Below, in pieces: positions 1 through 10,268 of a stretch of 64,000 nucleotides of DNA. A model generated the notes under the pieces. It ran no database searches. It was given only the letters and a program-made list of their open reading frames with translations, and was not told the DNA's origin. Positions within the stretch are counted from its first letter, which is position 1; each line of letters begins with the position of its first letter. Source of the DNA: Ophiobolus disseminans (lineage: Eukaryota > Ascomycota > Dothideomycetes > Pleosporales > Phaeosphaeriaceae); NCBI GenBank assembly GCA_010093685.1, contig MU006216.1, positions 1,191,065 to 1,255,064 of the forward strand, read 5' to 3'. Both the position numbers and the translations under genes were made by a program.

Positions 1-233
1 GCTACAGTCCTGAGGGCTTCACAACTGAAGTGAAGACACGCTTCGAACTCGGATTGCACGGGCAGCAGCTTGGAGCCCTTGTGGCGCACAACGGTGTCGG
101 ATTTCGGGCTGCACAGTTGCGGACGCTTGAAACGGGCGAACCGATCCTTATCTTCTTTGATACTTTAAGTAGTGACGTCAAGCTGCCGGACGATGTGCAG
201 CGCGTTACTATCAGCGGAATTTCATGTACCTGA
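1..233 (+). CDS. C-terminal end of an unrecognised protein (5' truncated by window edge)
   Basis: The frame beginning at base 3 is open from the left edge of the window to a TGA at 231-233, giving the last 76 residues of a longer protein. The tail contains a hydrophobic stretch (PILIFFDTL) followed by a short polar end finishing in Cys-Thr. I do not recognise the family from this fragment. It could be the last exon of a secreted or enzymatic protein, but nothing here decides that. It is convergent with the CorA-like gene, and the two stop codons are about 315 bp apart. Confidence that it is coding rests only on an ORF open to the window edge and a plausible amino-acid composition. Confidence 0.45.
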   Translation, partial: YSPEGFTTEVKTRFELGLHGQQLGALVAHNGVGFRAAQLRTLETGEPILIFFDTLSSDVKLPDDVQRVTISGISCT

Positions 234-547
234 AAGTAAGAGCTGGAGTTAGTCAGAGGTGGGGCAAGAGGCAGTGGATGGGGTGGCTACGAGAGGTGAT
301 GTTAGTGGATGTGCCATTTGGTGGAAAGAGACTCAAGAATGTGGTAGGATTCCCAACAGGGCTTGAGGCACTTAGACGAGTTCGGGCGCTCAGAGCGAGC
401 CAGGCATGTAATTTTACGTTTGTAAAGCCATGTATGAATATCACCACACCTTATAAAACTTCTGCGGCTTTGCAGCGCAGTCGCCATGCGATAGCTCAGT
501 GCGACGCTTTGGAAGAAATAGATGTTTCGTCTCAGCCTACGTATTCT
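234..547. other. Convergent 3' intergenic spacer
   Basis: This spacer lies between the stop of the left-edge gene and the stop of the CorA-like gene. Overlapping ORFs here in several frames look like chance. I see no repeat or RNA gene; it presumably holds both 3' untranslated regions. Confidence 0.5.
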
Positions 548-2799
548 TCATTGTAGTGTCTTGAGCCATTGCACGAGGTCTGACCAGGCTTTGGTCATCA
601 ACTTGCGTAAATCTACGTACGTCTTTCTCGGACTGCTTTGCGATGCGATCATGTAGTTCAGAAGTGAGACACCGAAGAGAACGCCGAAGAATACGGCCCA
701 TGGATATGGTGGGGTGGCGAAGTCCATACTGAAGAACGCTGTGGTAAAGAGAAGAGGAAATGCAACATACTAAGGATTCCGTCAGCTAATAGATGGCTGT
801 ATCGGACCTGCTCATATCTGGAACGAACATGCTGGCATTATACAGGTTACTGTATTGTGGAAGAAAAGAGGACTTACAACGGTCATCTGTGTCAGCGTAT
901 TAAGATCGTCGCCTTGCGATACTGCGGTCTCGGTTTGACTGAGGCTCGATACGGTATGCAACTGATCCTGTCAGTGAGATTTTCTTCTATAAAAAGAATA
1001 CTAATAATCGGCGTGCGTCTTGCATTTTTGTAGACTCGTGAGAAACACGAAGATGAATTTGATGGCGCACTTGATGCTGATTGAATGAGATTTGATTTCA
1101 TGCTGAAGATGGATAGACGTAGTTAACTGGAAACAAGACTGCGTGGTTGTGGAGGATCTCATTCATGTGTTTCTTGGAGGGCCGCAAGAGGAAGTGGAAC
1201 ACGTCTTACACTTTCGAGTTTGAACCTAAACCGCTCTCTCTTGGCGATAAGTAGGTTACGCAGTCTTTCCAGTTCCGATATATTGCGTGCGATTCTAGCA
1301 AGAATGCCAGGCCATTTCGGCTTATCTGGTGCATGCCGCGTAAACAGTGCGATTTCTGTGCGTGAAAAATCGGCCCATGCATCAACGATACCACTCAGGC
1401 AATCGACGAAGATGTGGATGGTTTCAATGACGTTGCTCAGTGTCTGTGTGTGCGTTCTTTGTCTGTCATCTTCGAATACCGTGCGTATTGTTGCGGCCTG
1501 CGCGTTGGTTGTTAATTGGGGACCTTGTCGGCTGCGGAAAGCTACTCACGTATTCCTCCATACGATTGTTATAAGTCTCTACAAGGGCACTATACTCGGC
1601 GGCGACCTGTTCAATCCTGCGGTCGATCTTCAGTAGGAAATACTCTCGGGGATCTTCAAAGAGTGGTTTTCTCATGGAGCCTCGGCCACCTAGTGGTGGA
1701 TCCAGCCCATCACCAGGATCTGCACCTTGGCCAGGTAAAAGGTAGGTGATATAGTTCTCCTCTGAACCGAAATACACGTCTACCAAGAATAACTCTGACC
1801 AAAAGCTTTCGTCTGGTCCCCAACAGAGCGAAGAGGTTTGTGCTTCATGGTAGAACAGATCCTCCTGGTCACTTGAATGGGAGCGGAGTGGAAGTGGCTC
1901 GCTTTTTCGAAGGCGTTTACCTAGACTAATTCGGGGATCCTTGATATTATCTGCAGAGCCAGTTCGCATAGCATGATACGGTATGTGGAACTCGAGGAAG
2001 AAGCCCCATGACTACTCTCATGTTAAAGACCATAGAAGTGCATCGGCAGGTGGCTAGTTTTCTTACTGTAACAGGTATATATGCGCTAAAGAGGGGTTCT
2101 CGTCCCAGATATCTATGCATAAAGTCGCGCATAGGGACCACCGAACGTTTTGAGCAGGTAGCAGCTAGTACCAGTGCCCCGGCTGGAGTGACATTGGGTA
2201 TGAACCTGCTGACAGTTAGAACCAAGGTATCTTATTGGGTTTGACCGAAAAGCTATCGTACAAAATTCTTGTATTCACAACCCCTTGTTGGCTTTTACGC
2301 TACAGCCGAAGATGTAAGTGTATCTTCAATGGTGCCATGTTTTGTCATCTCAACTCACAGTATCCTTCAAGCGGGAGCACAGATCAGAAGTCGTAATATC
2401 CTGCGAGAAGTTATAGCAACCAGGGCAAGTTTGACCGATCAGCCTCGCACAGCCATCGTGCTTATTCCGATCGTCTATGAGAGCTTTCTTATCCCTCTTG
2501 CTACCACTCTGGACATCGTCGTGATACGTAGTCAGTGAGGGGTGAGGAAAGGTAGGGTCCGCCGCGTTTAGGAAATCTTTAAGTAGCTGCCTCTGGCGGG
2601 GGATAAGATCTTCTAGGCGATGACGGCCGTAATTTAGGAATCGGCGGATGACCTCGGCCGTCTTCACTGGTGGCTCGGTTGGATCGCACAATCGGAACTT
2701 AGGCTCATCATCAGCGCGATGTCTTTTCTCGTCCCGATGTCTGAACTTGTCCCAAGGGTCATAGAGTCGGCTCAGCTCGTTGTGGGAGTCGTAGGACAT
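548..2799 (-). CDS. CorA-like Mg2+ transporter-fold membrane protein, seven exons
   Basis: Exons on the minus strand: 2799-2359, 2299-2262, 2208-2067, 2011-1550, 1497-1210, 967-878 and 769-548. All junctions keep the frame and give 560 residues. The body is a soluble region with RFIPNVTPAG, LFYHEAQTS and a long helical segment (about residues 330-480). Two C-terminal membrane helices follow (about 488-505 and 509-530), then a short basic tail. This is the layout of the fungal CorA-like family, whose founding members carry Mg2+ across membranes as pentamers. The pore signature Gly-Met-Asn is absent; the equivalent site reads Ser-Met-Asp after FF, so Mg2+ transport is not assured. The start is the first in-frame ATG. 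The 38-nt second exon and the exon 2-3 acceptor (two AGs three bases apart) are the least certain parts. Family placement is fairly sure; substrate is unknown. Confidence 0.75.
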
Positions 2800-3123
2800 G
2801 GAAATCTTTCCAGTGGATAGTGTTGTCGCGTGAAGCTTGTAAAATCCTAAGTACTGGCGAAGACTGCATCTCTGCGACGTGAAGTCTTGCTGCACATGTA
2901 CCAGGCTGAGAGATTTGAGCTATCATAGGCCGCTTTTGAGAACTTACATATGTCCTGCCCTGAAGGTTTTCATTGGTTCGCTTATCAGCGCAGTTAGGCA
3001 AACTGGCAACTGCGCTTTGTTGATCATGCGGCTCCCTGAAACTGAACACCATCATGACGACTACATCTACCACAGTAAGAGATAGACTATTAGACAGAAT
3101 CGGTACTCAATACATCTCTCTAG
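2800..3123. promoter_or_regulatory. Divergent upstream region, CorA-like gene / orphan gene
   Basis: These 324 bp separate the start codons of two divergent genes. A possible extra 5' exon for the rightward gene starts with an ATG at about 3057 and is followed by a GTAAGA donor at about 3078. No TATA or other core element stands out. Confidence 0.3.
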
Positions 3124-3585
3124 ATGTCGAGTGAAAGCAGCATACTTGATTTGCGGCAATCCACGTCGCTGCCTGATGTAAGCCGACGACCTTCTTTTGG
3201 TCAATATCGCGTTAGTTGACATCCTTTGTCAAAGATTCATGGCTACGACCACAAGCACACAGACATACTTCGCGCTATGTTGTCATATCATGCACCCCAA
3301 GAGCAATCGCTGCAGCGGGTCACGATCAGCAACTTTATTCGGCAAAGTGGAGCTCCTCCACCAACCATTGTCTGGTATTGCGTAGGTTTTGCGATATCCC
3401 CGGGATCTTCAAAGACTAAGATTGGCAGAGTGAATGCGGCGATGGGCCTCACGATCGATGGCGTTCAAGTTGTCCTGCCTGTGGTCACAAGAAATGTTCT
3501 TCTTGTGACGAAGAAGAATCTTAAGCTGATGATCTCTGCGAACACCGGGACATGGCAATACCTTCATGACCTGGAGGAACCATAG
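3124..3585 (+). CDS. Small orphan protein, two exons
   Basis: Exons 3124-3177 and 3235-3585 join in phase 0 through a 57-nt intron. The donor is GTAAGC, there is a TTGAC branch-like site and the acceptor is AAAG. The product is 134 residues. An N-terminal Ser-rich stretch is followed by a segment with KHTDILRAML and a mixed hydrophobic C-terminal half (VQVVLPVVTRNVLLVTKKNL), ending in LEEP. I recognise no domain, signal peptide or membrane helix. An upstream exon beginning with ATG near 3057 could add a few residues, because CTAG precedes the chosen ATG and could be its acceptor. Support is the clean in-frame splice and a 117-codon second exon. There is no homology argument, so it could still be spurious. 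Confidence 0.4.
3484..3509. repeat. Perfect inverted repeat, 10-bp arms, 6-nt loop
   Basis: The arms GTCACAAGAA and TTCTTGTGAC are exact reverse complements separated by ATGTTC. The hairpin lies inside exon 2 of the small orphan gene. Confidence 0.7.
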
Positions 3586-3786
3586 AACTAGAATTCGTCA
3601 ATGGATCAGATGCAGAGGCAGGTTAGTTGAAACAGACAAGTTTCAGGTTGATGATAGCTTAGGCAATAACCTTGTGCAGGACATTGCGATGAACTTGGTT
3701 TTATAGTGGTACGGTAGTATTCACCTGTACAAGAGCTTCAGACCGCCTTAGACTATGTCCTTTCGGTTTCTCAAAACAGCACCAAC

Positions 3787-4830
3787 CTATTCCTTCTTCT
3801 CCTCGGGCCCCTTCTCCTTCTCCTCCAAATCCATTCTCCGCCCCTCGACCGTAAAGTACAAGCTCTTACTAGCGCCCTCAAGCGCGCTTGTGAGACTGCC
3901 CCCGACACCCTGCAGCATATGCACAAGCTGTGCCTGCAGTCCATCGACCCCGCCATCAATGCCACCGACCCATTTCGTGCCTTCGACATCGAAGACCTTG
4001 CCCTCTACTCTTGCTCCGAGCAGCATGAGCTTCTGCAGACCTTGTTGGACCGACGGCTCGTAGTAGTCTGGGTTCGCTCGGCGGGTGGGTGCGGGGAAGT
4101 CACCCTTTGAGGGGGAGAGAATGGACATGACGGCTTTGAGATACTGCGGTGTGACGGAGGGGAAGGCTACGACGGCGAGGGGTCCTGAGAGGATGGGCTC
4201 GAGCTCGAGCTTGAGTTTGCGGTTGTTTGCGACTTCGTAGGCGCGGCGCGAGAGGCCGTGTTTGAAGCGCTCGTCTGCGGCGTCATTACTTGTCTGAGGT
4301 ATCTGCGCGCTTGTTGATGTGCGGGGGTCTGTTGGATGTGGCGTGTGATCCAGTGTGCCTTCTTCCGGGTTGAAGAACTCGACAACTCTCAATGCGCTGG
4401 CAAAGATGTTGGTCTGGATAATCTGCAGTCGGATGTCCTCTGCCAATGTGTCTTGTCCACTCTTCAACCTGTCTGCATCTACCTTCCGCAATGCGACTGC
4501 CAATTCCCTCCGTATACTCATCAACTCCACCGCTTTGACATTGTTGTGTTGGAATATCAAAATCAGCGGCGACGACCTCAACAGCGACTGATATTGACGG
4601 TGCAGCTGCGTCTTGCGGACCTCCGGCGGCTTGTGAGAGGGCGGTTGTGTGGGCGGGTATCGCAGGATTGGTGGTGCTGATCGTATCGTCTGGTGAATTG
4701 GTGGTGCTGGCGTCGTGGCCGAAGCTGTTGCTACCGATGCGTAGCTTGCGGCTGGTCTAGAGAAGGGTGTCGTAGATTCGAGGCAGCGTATGCACAGCGC
4801 GCGTGGCCGTACACGTATTCGGGGAGGCAT
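3787..4830 (-). CDS. MRPL11: Mitochondrial large-subunit ribosomal protein uL10m
   Basis: A single coding exon encodes 347 residues. The N-terminus (MPPRIRVRPRALCIRC) is basic and acid-free, as expected for a mitochondrial presequence. A central region of about 100-300 residues carries the L10 fold, with FQHNNVKAVELMSIRREL followed by a long linker and LSGPLAVVAFPSVTPQYLKAVM. The C-terminus is charged (EEKEKGPEEKKE). In the mitoribosome uL10m forms the base of the stalk that recruits translation factors. The start was chosen because the sequence just upstream is a 5' UTR intron (4892-4832) with donor GTACGT, branch CTAAC and acceptor CAG. That removes the upstream in-frame ATGs and leaves a single G before this ATG. 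It is divergent from the mitochondrial prolyl-tRNA synthetase gene, so two mitochondrial translation genes share one upstream region. Confidence 0.82.
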   Translation of the reverse strand: MPPRIRVRPRALCIRCLESTTPFSRPAASYASVATASATTPAPPIHQTIRSAPPILRYPPTQPPSHKPPEVRKTQLHRQYQSLLRSSPLILIFQHNNVKAVELMSIRRELAVALRKVDADRLKSGQDTLAEDIRLQIIQTNIFASALRVVEFFNPEEGTLDHTPHPTDPRTSTSAQIPQTSNDAADERFKHGLSRRAYEVANNRKLKLELEPILSGPLAVVAFPSVTPQYLKAVMSILSPSKGDFPAPTRRANPDYYEPSVQQGLQKLMLLGARVEGKVFDVEGTKWVGGIDGGVDGLQAQLVHMLQGVGGSLTSALEGASKSLYFTVEGRRMDLEEKEKGPEEKKE

Positions 4831-5262
4831 CCTGGACATAGGTGTTAGTGAACGTACATGTATTGGCCGGTCTGGAATATGCGCAGACGTACTTGATGTG
4901 TGGTGGTGGCGCAATTGAGAGACGTTGACGACGTCTAGGAATCTTTCAGAAGTCGCGAAGTTCACACATGGTCTGTGCTCTCACGATTCAGGACGGCAAC
5001 ATTTCCGTAGTCACGATTATAATCCAAAACATTTACCACTTCACTACGATTCTCCCCCCATTATTTTCAATTCTCACGACCTTTTGCTCTGGTATCTACT
5101 GTCTCATCTGTCAATTGTGTTTTCCGCGCCGATGAGGGCGTATATATGGCGAGGTTCATTCCAACCGCGGAAACTTGGCTCAAGATCACCACTTGGAATC
5201 GCCGCAAATGTTAGGTTTATAGCGGTGCGTCGATCCAGGTTACAGTAATCTTGAAGAGTCAC
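4831..5262. promoter_or_regulatory. Shared divergent promoter region, uL10m / mitochondrial ProRS
   Basis: These 432 bp separate two divergent genes for mitochondrial translation. The left part contains the 5' UTR intron of the uL10m gene (4832-4892). Co-regulation is an inference from the arrangement; I identified no specific factor site. Confidence 0.45.
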
Positions 5263-6982
5263 ATGGCTCATTCCATTCAGACAGACTCGAGAAATCGACT
5301 CTCAAAATTATGGACACCCACTGGTGGTCTCGCACCACAAGATGGAGAACAAGGTCAACTCTATTTGTTCTAACATGGATCAGTGGCTAACATACTTGAA
5401 GATGACTCCCACGCCCTCCTAATACGGAGTGGCTTCCTTCGACAGGTAGATGCAACACATCTTCACATCATCACTCAACTCATCACATCATCCTTAGGCA
5501 CACTCCGGCGTATTTCACCTCCTTCCCTTGGGTCTCCGCGTTCAATCGAAACTAGAAGCTCTCATAGACACGTATATGCATTCTATTGGCGCCTCAAAAG
5601 CCTCACTCTCCTCCATCACAACGGAGGCACTATGGCGCCAGTCAGGTCGTTACTCCGCCAATTCAGAACTCTTACGCATCACCGACCGTCGAGAGTCCGG
5701 ATTCTTGCTCTCCCCCACTCACGAAGAAGAAATCACGGCCCTTGTAGCTAGTATGGTTCATTCCTACAAAGACCTGCCACTACGATTGTACCAAGTAGGC
5801 AGGAAGTACCGAGACGAACGACGACCCCGACAGGGACTTTTGAGGGCAAAGGAATTCATGATGAAAGACCTCTATACATTCGATTCTTCCTCTTCTGCAG
5901 CATTAGAAACATACGAGTCCGTCCGAGCAGCATACACCGCCATCTTCAACGACCTCAAACTACCCTACCTCGTCGCCGACGCCGACTCCGGAAACATGGG
6001 CGGCAAGCTCTCCCACGAATACCACTTCCCCTCGCCCAAAGGCGAAGACAACGTCTGGTCCTGCTCGTCCTGCTCATACGTCGCCAATGAGGAACTTGCC
6101 GAAAAAGCTCCCATGCCACACGACCCCGCTGCTCTCGGAACACCGTACATATTCCAGGGCATAAGTACAGACCACCAAACACGCATCGTAATCATAATCC
6201 CCCGTCCCAGCATCCCCTTACCTTCCACCACCGAAGAACCCTGGACCCGCATAAGCGACTACATAAACCTGCACGCCCTAAAGCGCGCCCTCGCAGAGCA
6301 AAATGTAGATCTAGACACCAGCATCGACGCCACAACCCTAGCTTACCTCCTCTCCCAATCCCCCATCCGATACACCGCGCCCATACAAATCGCCGACCGC
6401 TCAATAGACCCGTCCTCCACACACGACATCACCGCTACTACCCCCGGCTCCCGGTGCCCCAAATGCGCAACCGGGAAACTAGACGTGACAAAAGCAATCG
6501 AAGTCGCACACACATTCCACCTCGGCACGCGCTACTCCGCCCCTCTAAACGCCCTCGTCGCGCTCCAAGACGGCAAAACACGTGAGCACATGCACATGGG
6601 GTGCCACGGCATCGGCGTCTCACGCATCATCGGGGCCGTCGCATCTCTCCTATCAGACACCCGCGGCTTGAACTGGCCGCGCGCAATCGCGCCGTTTGAA
6701 GTAGTCGTACTATCTGCACCAAAGGGTGAAGAAGTCGGGGATGCGGAGGAGGTGTATGATGCGCTAGGCGGGGATGTAGTTCTTGATGATCGCGTAGATA
6801 AGGGCTTGGGGTGGAAGTTGCGGGATGCGGATTTGATTGGGTATCCTGTTGTTGTTGTGTTGGGACGCGGGTGGAGGGAGAGGAGGGAGGTGGAGGTGCA
6901 GTGTAGGAGGCTGGATGTGAAGAGGGATGTTGGGTTGGGCGAGGTGAGGGAGGTAGTTGAGGGGTTATTGGGGGAGTTGTAG
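5263..6982 (+). CDS. AIM10: Mitochondrial prolyl-tRNA synthetase (Aim10 type)
   Basis: Exons 5263-5353, 5402-5445 and 5498-6982 give 539 residues. Both introns (48 and 52 nt) keep the frame and restore the expected run SGFLRQ-AHSGVFHLLPLG. It is a class II aminoacyl-tRNA synthetase that charges tRNA-Pro in mitochondria. Motif 1 lies in LGLRVQSKLEALI (about residue 56). Motif 2 is YRDERRPRQGLLRAKEF (about 149-165). Motif 3 is GCHGIGVSRIIGA (about 413-425). After motif 2 comes NMGGKLSHEYHF, typical of the bacterial-type enzyme. Two Cys pairs (SCSSCS and CPKC) flank a reduced insertion where bacterial enzymes carry an editing domain; full editing looks unlikely. The last 90 codons use more G/T than the rest. 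No clear presequence is visible, but the bacterial-type sequence indicates a mitochondrial enzyme. Confidence 0.9.
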
Positions 6983-7401
6983 CATGTATTGTTGTGTTAG
7001 TATGTGTACATGAAATGGGAGACTTTCAAATCTGTCAGCTTGGAATGAAGTGGGATGTTAGGTGATGTAGGACTTCACCGATCTACGTCATCATACTTCG
7101 AACAAAGAACTCGGAACGTACATGTAAAGAGACCGTTTGTCATTTCATTTCTATGTTCATTCATAAGTCGTAAACCCATCATTGAGCCAGAAGACTCATC
7201 GTCAACCGATTAACCATAACCCAATATGCCTTGTATGCCCCTCCTTCACACCACATCGTTGCTTGAAAGAAAGGCTCAGAAAAATGTCCAAAAAGAGATA
7301 GTTTCAAAAGCAACTGCAAAGGTATAAAACCATACATTCCGCCAAGCCACCTGGTCTTAAACCGAATAGAAATATACTCCAAAGAGAAGAAAGAAAGACG
7401 A
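6983..7401. other. Convergent 3' intergenic spacer
   Basis: These 419 bp between convergent stop codons hold the 3' untranslated regions of the ProRS and DUF3824 genes. No further gene or repeat is seen. Confidence 0.5.
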
Positions 7402-9201
7402 CTAGTACCTCGCCCCCATGGGTGGCGGCGGCATCGCGTTGTAGGGATTGGCATCCGCATAGGACGTCGTAGGAGGGTAACCGGGGTTGGCGGCTACAGG
7501 ATATGCATATGGGTTAGCATAACCGTTCTGATTCGCATTCATGCCACCGAGGGCATTCTGCCTGGCCTCGCGCTCCCTCTTTTCCCTGAGCTTTCTTCGC
7601 TTGCGGCGACGTGCCTCCAACTCTTTCACGCTATGTCGCTGCTCATTCATTTCCTTCCACTCAGAGTAGGCGCTTTTGATACCCAGCGCAGCGATACCCA
7701 CGGCTGCCGCGTCCTGGAGCATGTTCTTCGACTTGCGCTTCCTCGCTTCCTCGGGCGACATCTCGCCTTCGGAAACGAGTGTGCGCCGCTTCTCGGATGC
7801 TACCATGGACGAGTAGACGCCGTGCGCTGCGTGTATCGTGGCCACCGTTGCAAGACCGGCAGTAAGGAGTTCCTTACCTCTAAGCTTTTTGCGCCGCTCC
7901 TCCATGTCGGTAGACGACTCGGAATCACTGCTAGAATCCCGCTTTCGCTCGCCGACTTCTCCTCCTCTGCTCGATGCTGCGAGAGCACCGGCGCCCGCAC
8001 CGCCTGCGGCCGCTAGTCTGCGATCTGGGTTAGCTCTGCCTTGAGCCTGGGAGTAGTCGTCGTCCATACCGCGGCCTCGGCTGTATGAGCGACGGTTTCC
8101 ACGGCGCGAGGGGACGTAGCTGTCTCGGCTGGACGAGCGGGAGCGCGAGCGTTCCTTCCTGGAGCGGGACTTGGAGCGAACCCGGTCGTAAAGAGCCTTT
8201 CCTGCGGCGATGACAGCACCGGTCCCGGCGACCTTGGCAAGGCCGCCGCCGCCTCCACCTTCGCGATCACCAGATTGTGAGCGTCCACGGGACCGAGAAC
8301 GTCCAAAGATAGACCTCGAGCGGGAGCGGGCGCGACCATCCGGAGACCTGGAGTCGTCACGCCCACGGGGGCCGCGAGAGCGGGAGCGAGAACCGTTGGC
8401 AAGACGACTGGCAGCAATGCCACCCAGCGCTGACTGGATAACGTGGCGCTTCTCGTGCTGATCGGGGTCTCTATCGATGAGCCCGTCGATACCGGCAGCA
8501 CCGAGCGCAGCAGTGGCAATGCGCTGGCCCTTCTCGCCAGTCCACGGTCCAGCAACCTTGCGGCTGCGGAAGGCCTCGACGGCACCAGCAACTAGAGCGG
8601 CTTTGGCGGCTTGCTCCCACTTCTCGCCCTTGCGTCCACCGCGGCTTCGGCTGCCACTGCGCGACCTCGAGTCGTGACGACGAGAGCGGTCATCGTAGCC
8701 GTTCCTGTCACTATCATAGCCACGGTCGTAGTCGCGGTCGCGATGACGGTCCTTGGAGCGCGAGCGGTTGCGGCTGCCCGTGACGGCGCCAATGACGCCT
8801 CCGAGACCGACCGACTGGCCAAAGTCCTTGGCCTGGTCGACGATGGACTTGCGGCGCGAGGGCTTGGGACGCTCAGAGTACTCGGAGTAGTCGTCGTAGT
8901 CGCGCTGGCGGCGGCCCCCACCACGGTAGGAGCGGTCGTCGTAGTCGTCGCGGTTCACGGAGCGGGTGCGGCGGGGAGGGGCGTACTCCTCGCGGTACTT
9001 GGTCTGTCGGTACTCGGCGCCTGGCGGAGGGAAGTCGCGGGGGATGTCCTCGATGCTGTCCTCGCGCGTGGGGCGATAGACGAGGTCCCGCACCGGCGCT
9101 CCACGGCCGCCGCGCTCAATGTACGTCGTCTCGGTCACGTACTCGGGCTCGCGCGTGCGGTGCGACCGCCGGGCGGGGATGTCGTAGCTGTATTCTGACA
9201 T
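7402..9201 (-). CDS. DUF3824-type Arg/Ser-rich protein
   Basis: A single exon encodes 599 residues starting at MSEYSYDIPARRS; the frame is open upstream but lacks a better ATG context. The N-terminal 200 residues are rich in Arg, Asp and Tyr (many RDYD, RSRS). Three small-residue helices follow, recognisable by ATAALGAAGIDGLI, VAGTGAVIAAGKALYDR and LLTAGLATVATIHAAHGVYS. They are separated by RS-dipeptide linkers. Near the C-terminus is a basic coiled region (ARRRKRRKLREKRERE) and a Pro/Tyr/Asn tail. Segments such as KWEQAAKAALVAGAVEAFRSRK and GPWTGEKGQRI are typical of fungal proteins annotated DUF3824. The biochemical role is unknown. Alternating RS tracts and Ala/Gly helices suggest self-association or RNA-granule behaviour, but that is inference. 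Long antisense ORFs here are shadows of the repetitive composition. Confidence 0.78.
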   Translation of the reverse strand: MSEYSYDIPARRSHRTREPEYVTETTYIERGGRGAPVRDLVYRPTREDSIEDIPRDFPPPGAEYRQTKYREEYAPPRRTRSVNRDDYDDRSYRGGGRRQRDYDDYSEYSERPKPSRRKSIVDQAKDFGQSVGLGGVIGAVTGSRNRSRSKDRHRDRDYDRGYDSDRNGYDDRSRRHDSRSRSGSRSRGGRKGEKWEQAAKAALVAGAVEAFRSRKVAGPWTGEKGQRIATAALGAAGIDGLIDRDPDQHEKRHVIQSALGGIAASRLANGSRSRSRGPRGRDDSRSPDGRARSRSRSIFGRSRSRGRSQSGDREGGGGGGLAKVAGTGAVIAAGKALYDRVRSKSRSRKERSRSRSSSRDSYVPSRRGNRRSYSRGRGMDDDYSQAQGRANPDRRLAAAGGAGAGALAASSRGGEVGERKRDSSSDSESSTDMEERRKKLRGKELLTAGLATVATIHAAHGVYSSMVASEKRRTLVSEGEMSPEEARKRKSKNMLQDAAAVGIAALGIKSAYSEWKEMNEQRHSVKELEARRRKRRKLREKREREARQNALGGMNANQNGYANPYAYPVAANPGYPPTTSYADANPYNAMPPPPMGARY

Positions 9202-10268
9202 GGTGGGCTGTTCCCGCAGTGGGTGAGGCTCCTCAGGGTCGTGGTCAATCGGGCGCGGGGCTGCTGGGCAAAGCTTGAGTGAGCGGGTGCACGAGGGAAG
9301 GGGGCGGATGCATGGCAAGCGTACCGGATGTTTCCTTACTGCGACTGGAGGCCTTGGCTGCTAGCGCAAGTGCTGGTGGGCTGTCGCAACGAAGAGTACA
9401 ATGGGCGGATGCAAAGGGACTGAAGAGGGGCAGGGGAGTGCGAGTGTCGAGTGGTGCGGGGTGTCGGCGGGCCGCTGTATTTAATGGATTCTTGCAGTCA
9501 GGGAAGGAGAAGGCTGATGACTCCTGTTGTCTTGGGACCCAAGGATAACAGTGGATGCAGGTGGCGTTGAGATTACCTTCGCACTGAGGCTGGGGTGGGT
9601 TGGAAGACGCTTCCTTCCCTGCGTTACGTCATATCTTGGGTTACACCTCACCACATCTCTCGCCCAACGTGCGAAGTCGAAGCGAGGCCGGGGGGTCTGG
9701 TCGGCTGATTTGCTGCGCCCGACTCACCGGCAGCCCTGGCCGAGGCGCTGCAACAGTTCACCGCGTGAGCCTCTCCCGGCTTGACCGGCGCCGCCTTGCA
9801 ACTTTACACACACACGTCGCATATTGTAGACATGCATCTCAGGCGTCTTGCATTTCTCCTTCGCTACTCCCCCATCTAGCGCCCGAAAAAGAAACCGAAC
9901 CAAGTTCGCCCGCTGCACGCTGCCAACTCAGCAGCAGGATGTGATGACGAAGCCAGAGGCAGCCCTTGCAAGATCTTGTGTAAGGCCGCACGTGGAACCG
10001 TATCGATTGGCTCGGAACGAGAACCACGAGTGCTACTCGATCGGGCGTGTAAGGGTAAGCTTGCCGACTGACAAGCACTAACAAGGTGCAAACCATGGCC
10101 TGGTGGGGTGAGCGGTGCCTGACAGCAACGTGAAGATGCCCGATCCGGGCCTTTGCTTCACACAATACAAGGCCTGCGGTTGTAACGTGAAAACAATGTG
10201 CTTGCAATATATCCTGTCCCAGGTCATGGGAGGGGTATTTCCTCGTGTCGCTCGTCGTGCTATGTACA
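9202..10268. other. Intergenic region upstream of the DUF3824 gene
   Basis: This stretch of 1,067 bp lies between the DUF3824 start codon and the HEM25 stop codon, both on the minus strand. It must hold the DUF3824 promoter and the HEM25 3' end. Short ORFs on both strands show no recognisable protein. Confidence 0.4.

Noticed and set aside
8013..9198. Several 110-195 codon ORFs antisense or out of frame in the DUF3824 gene
   Set aside because: They consist of Ala/Arg/Ser/Val low complexity produced by the repetitive RS and GA codons of the real gene.
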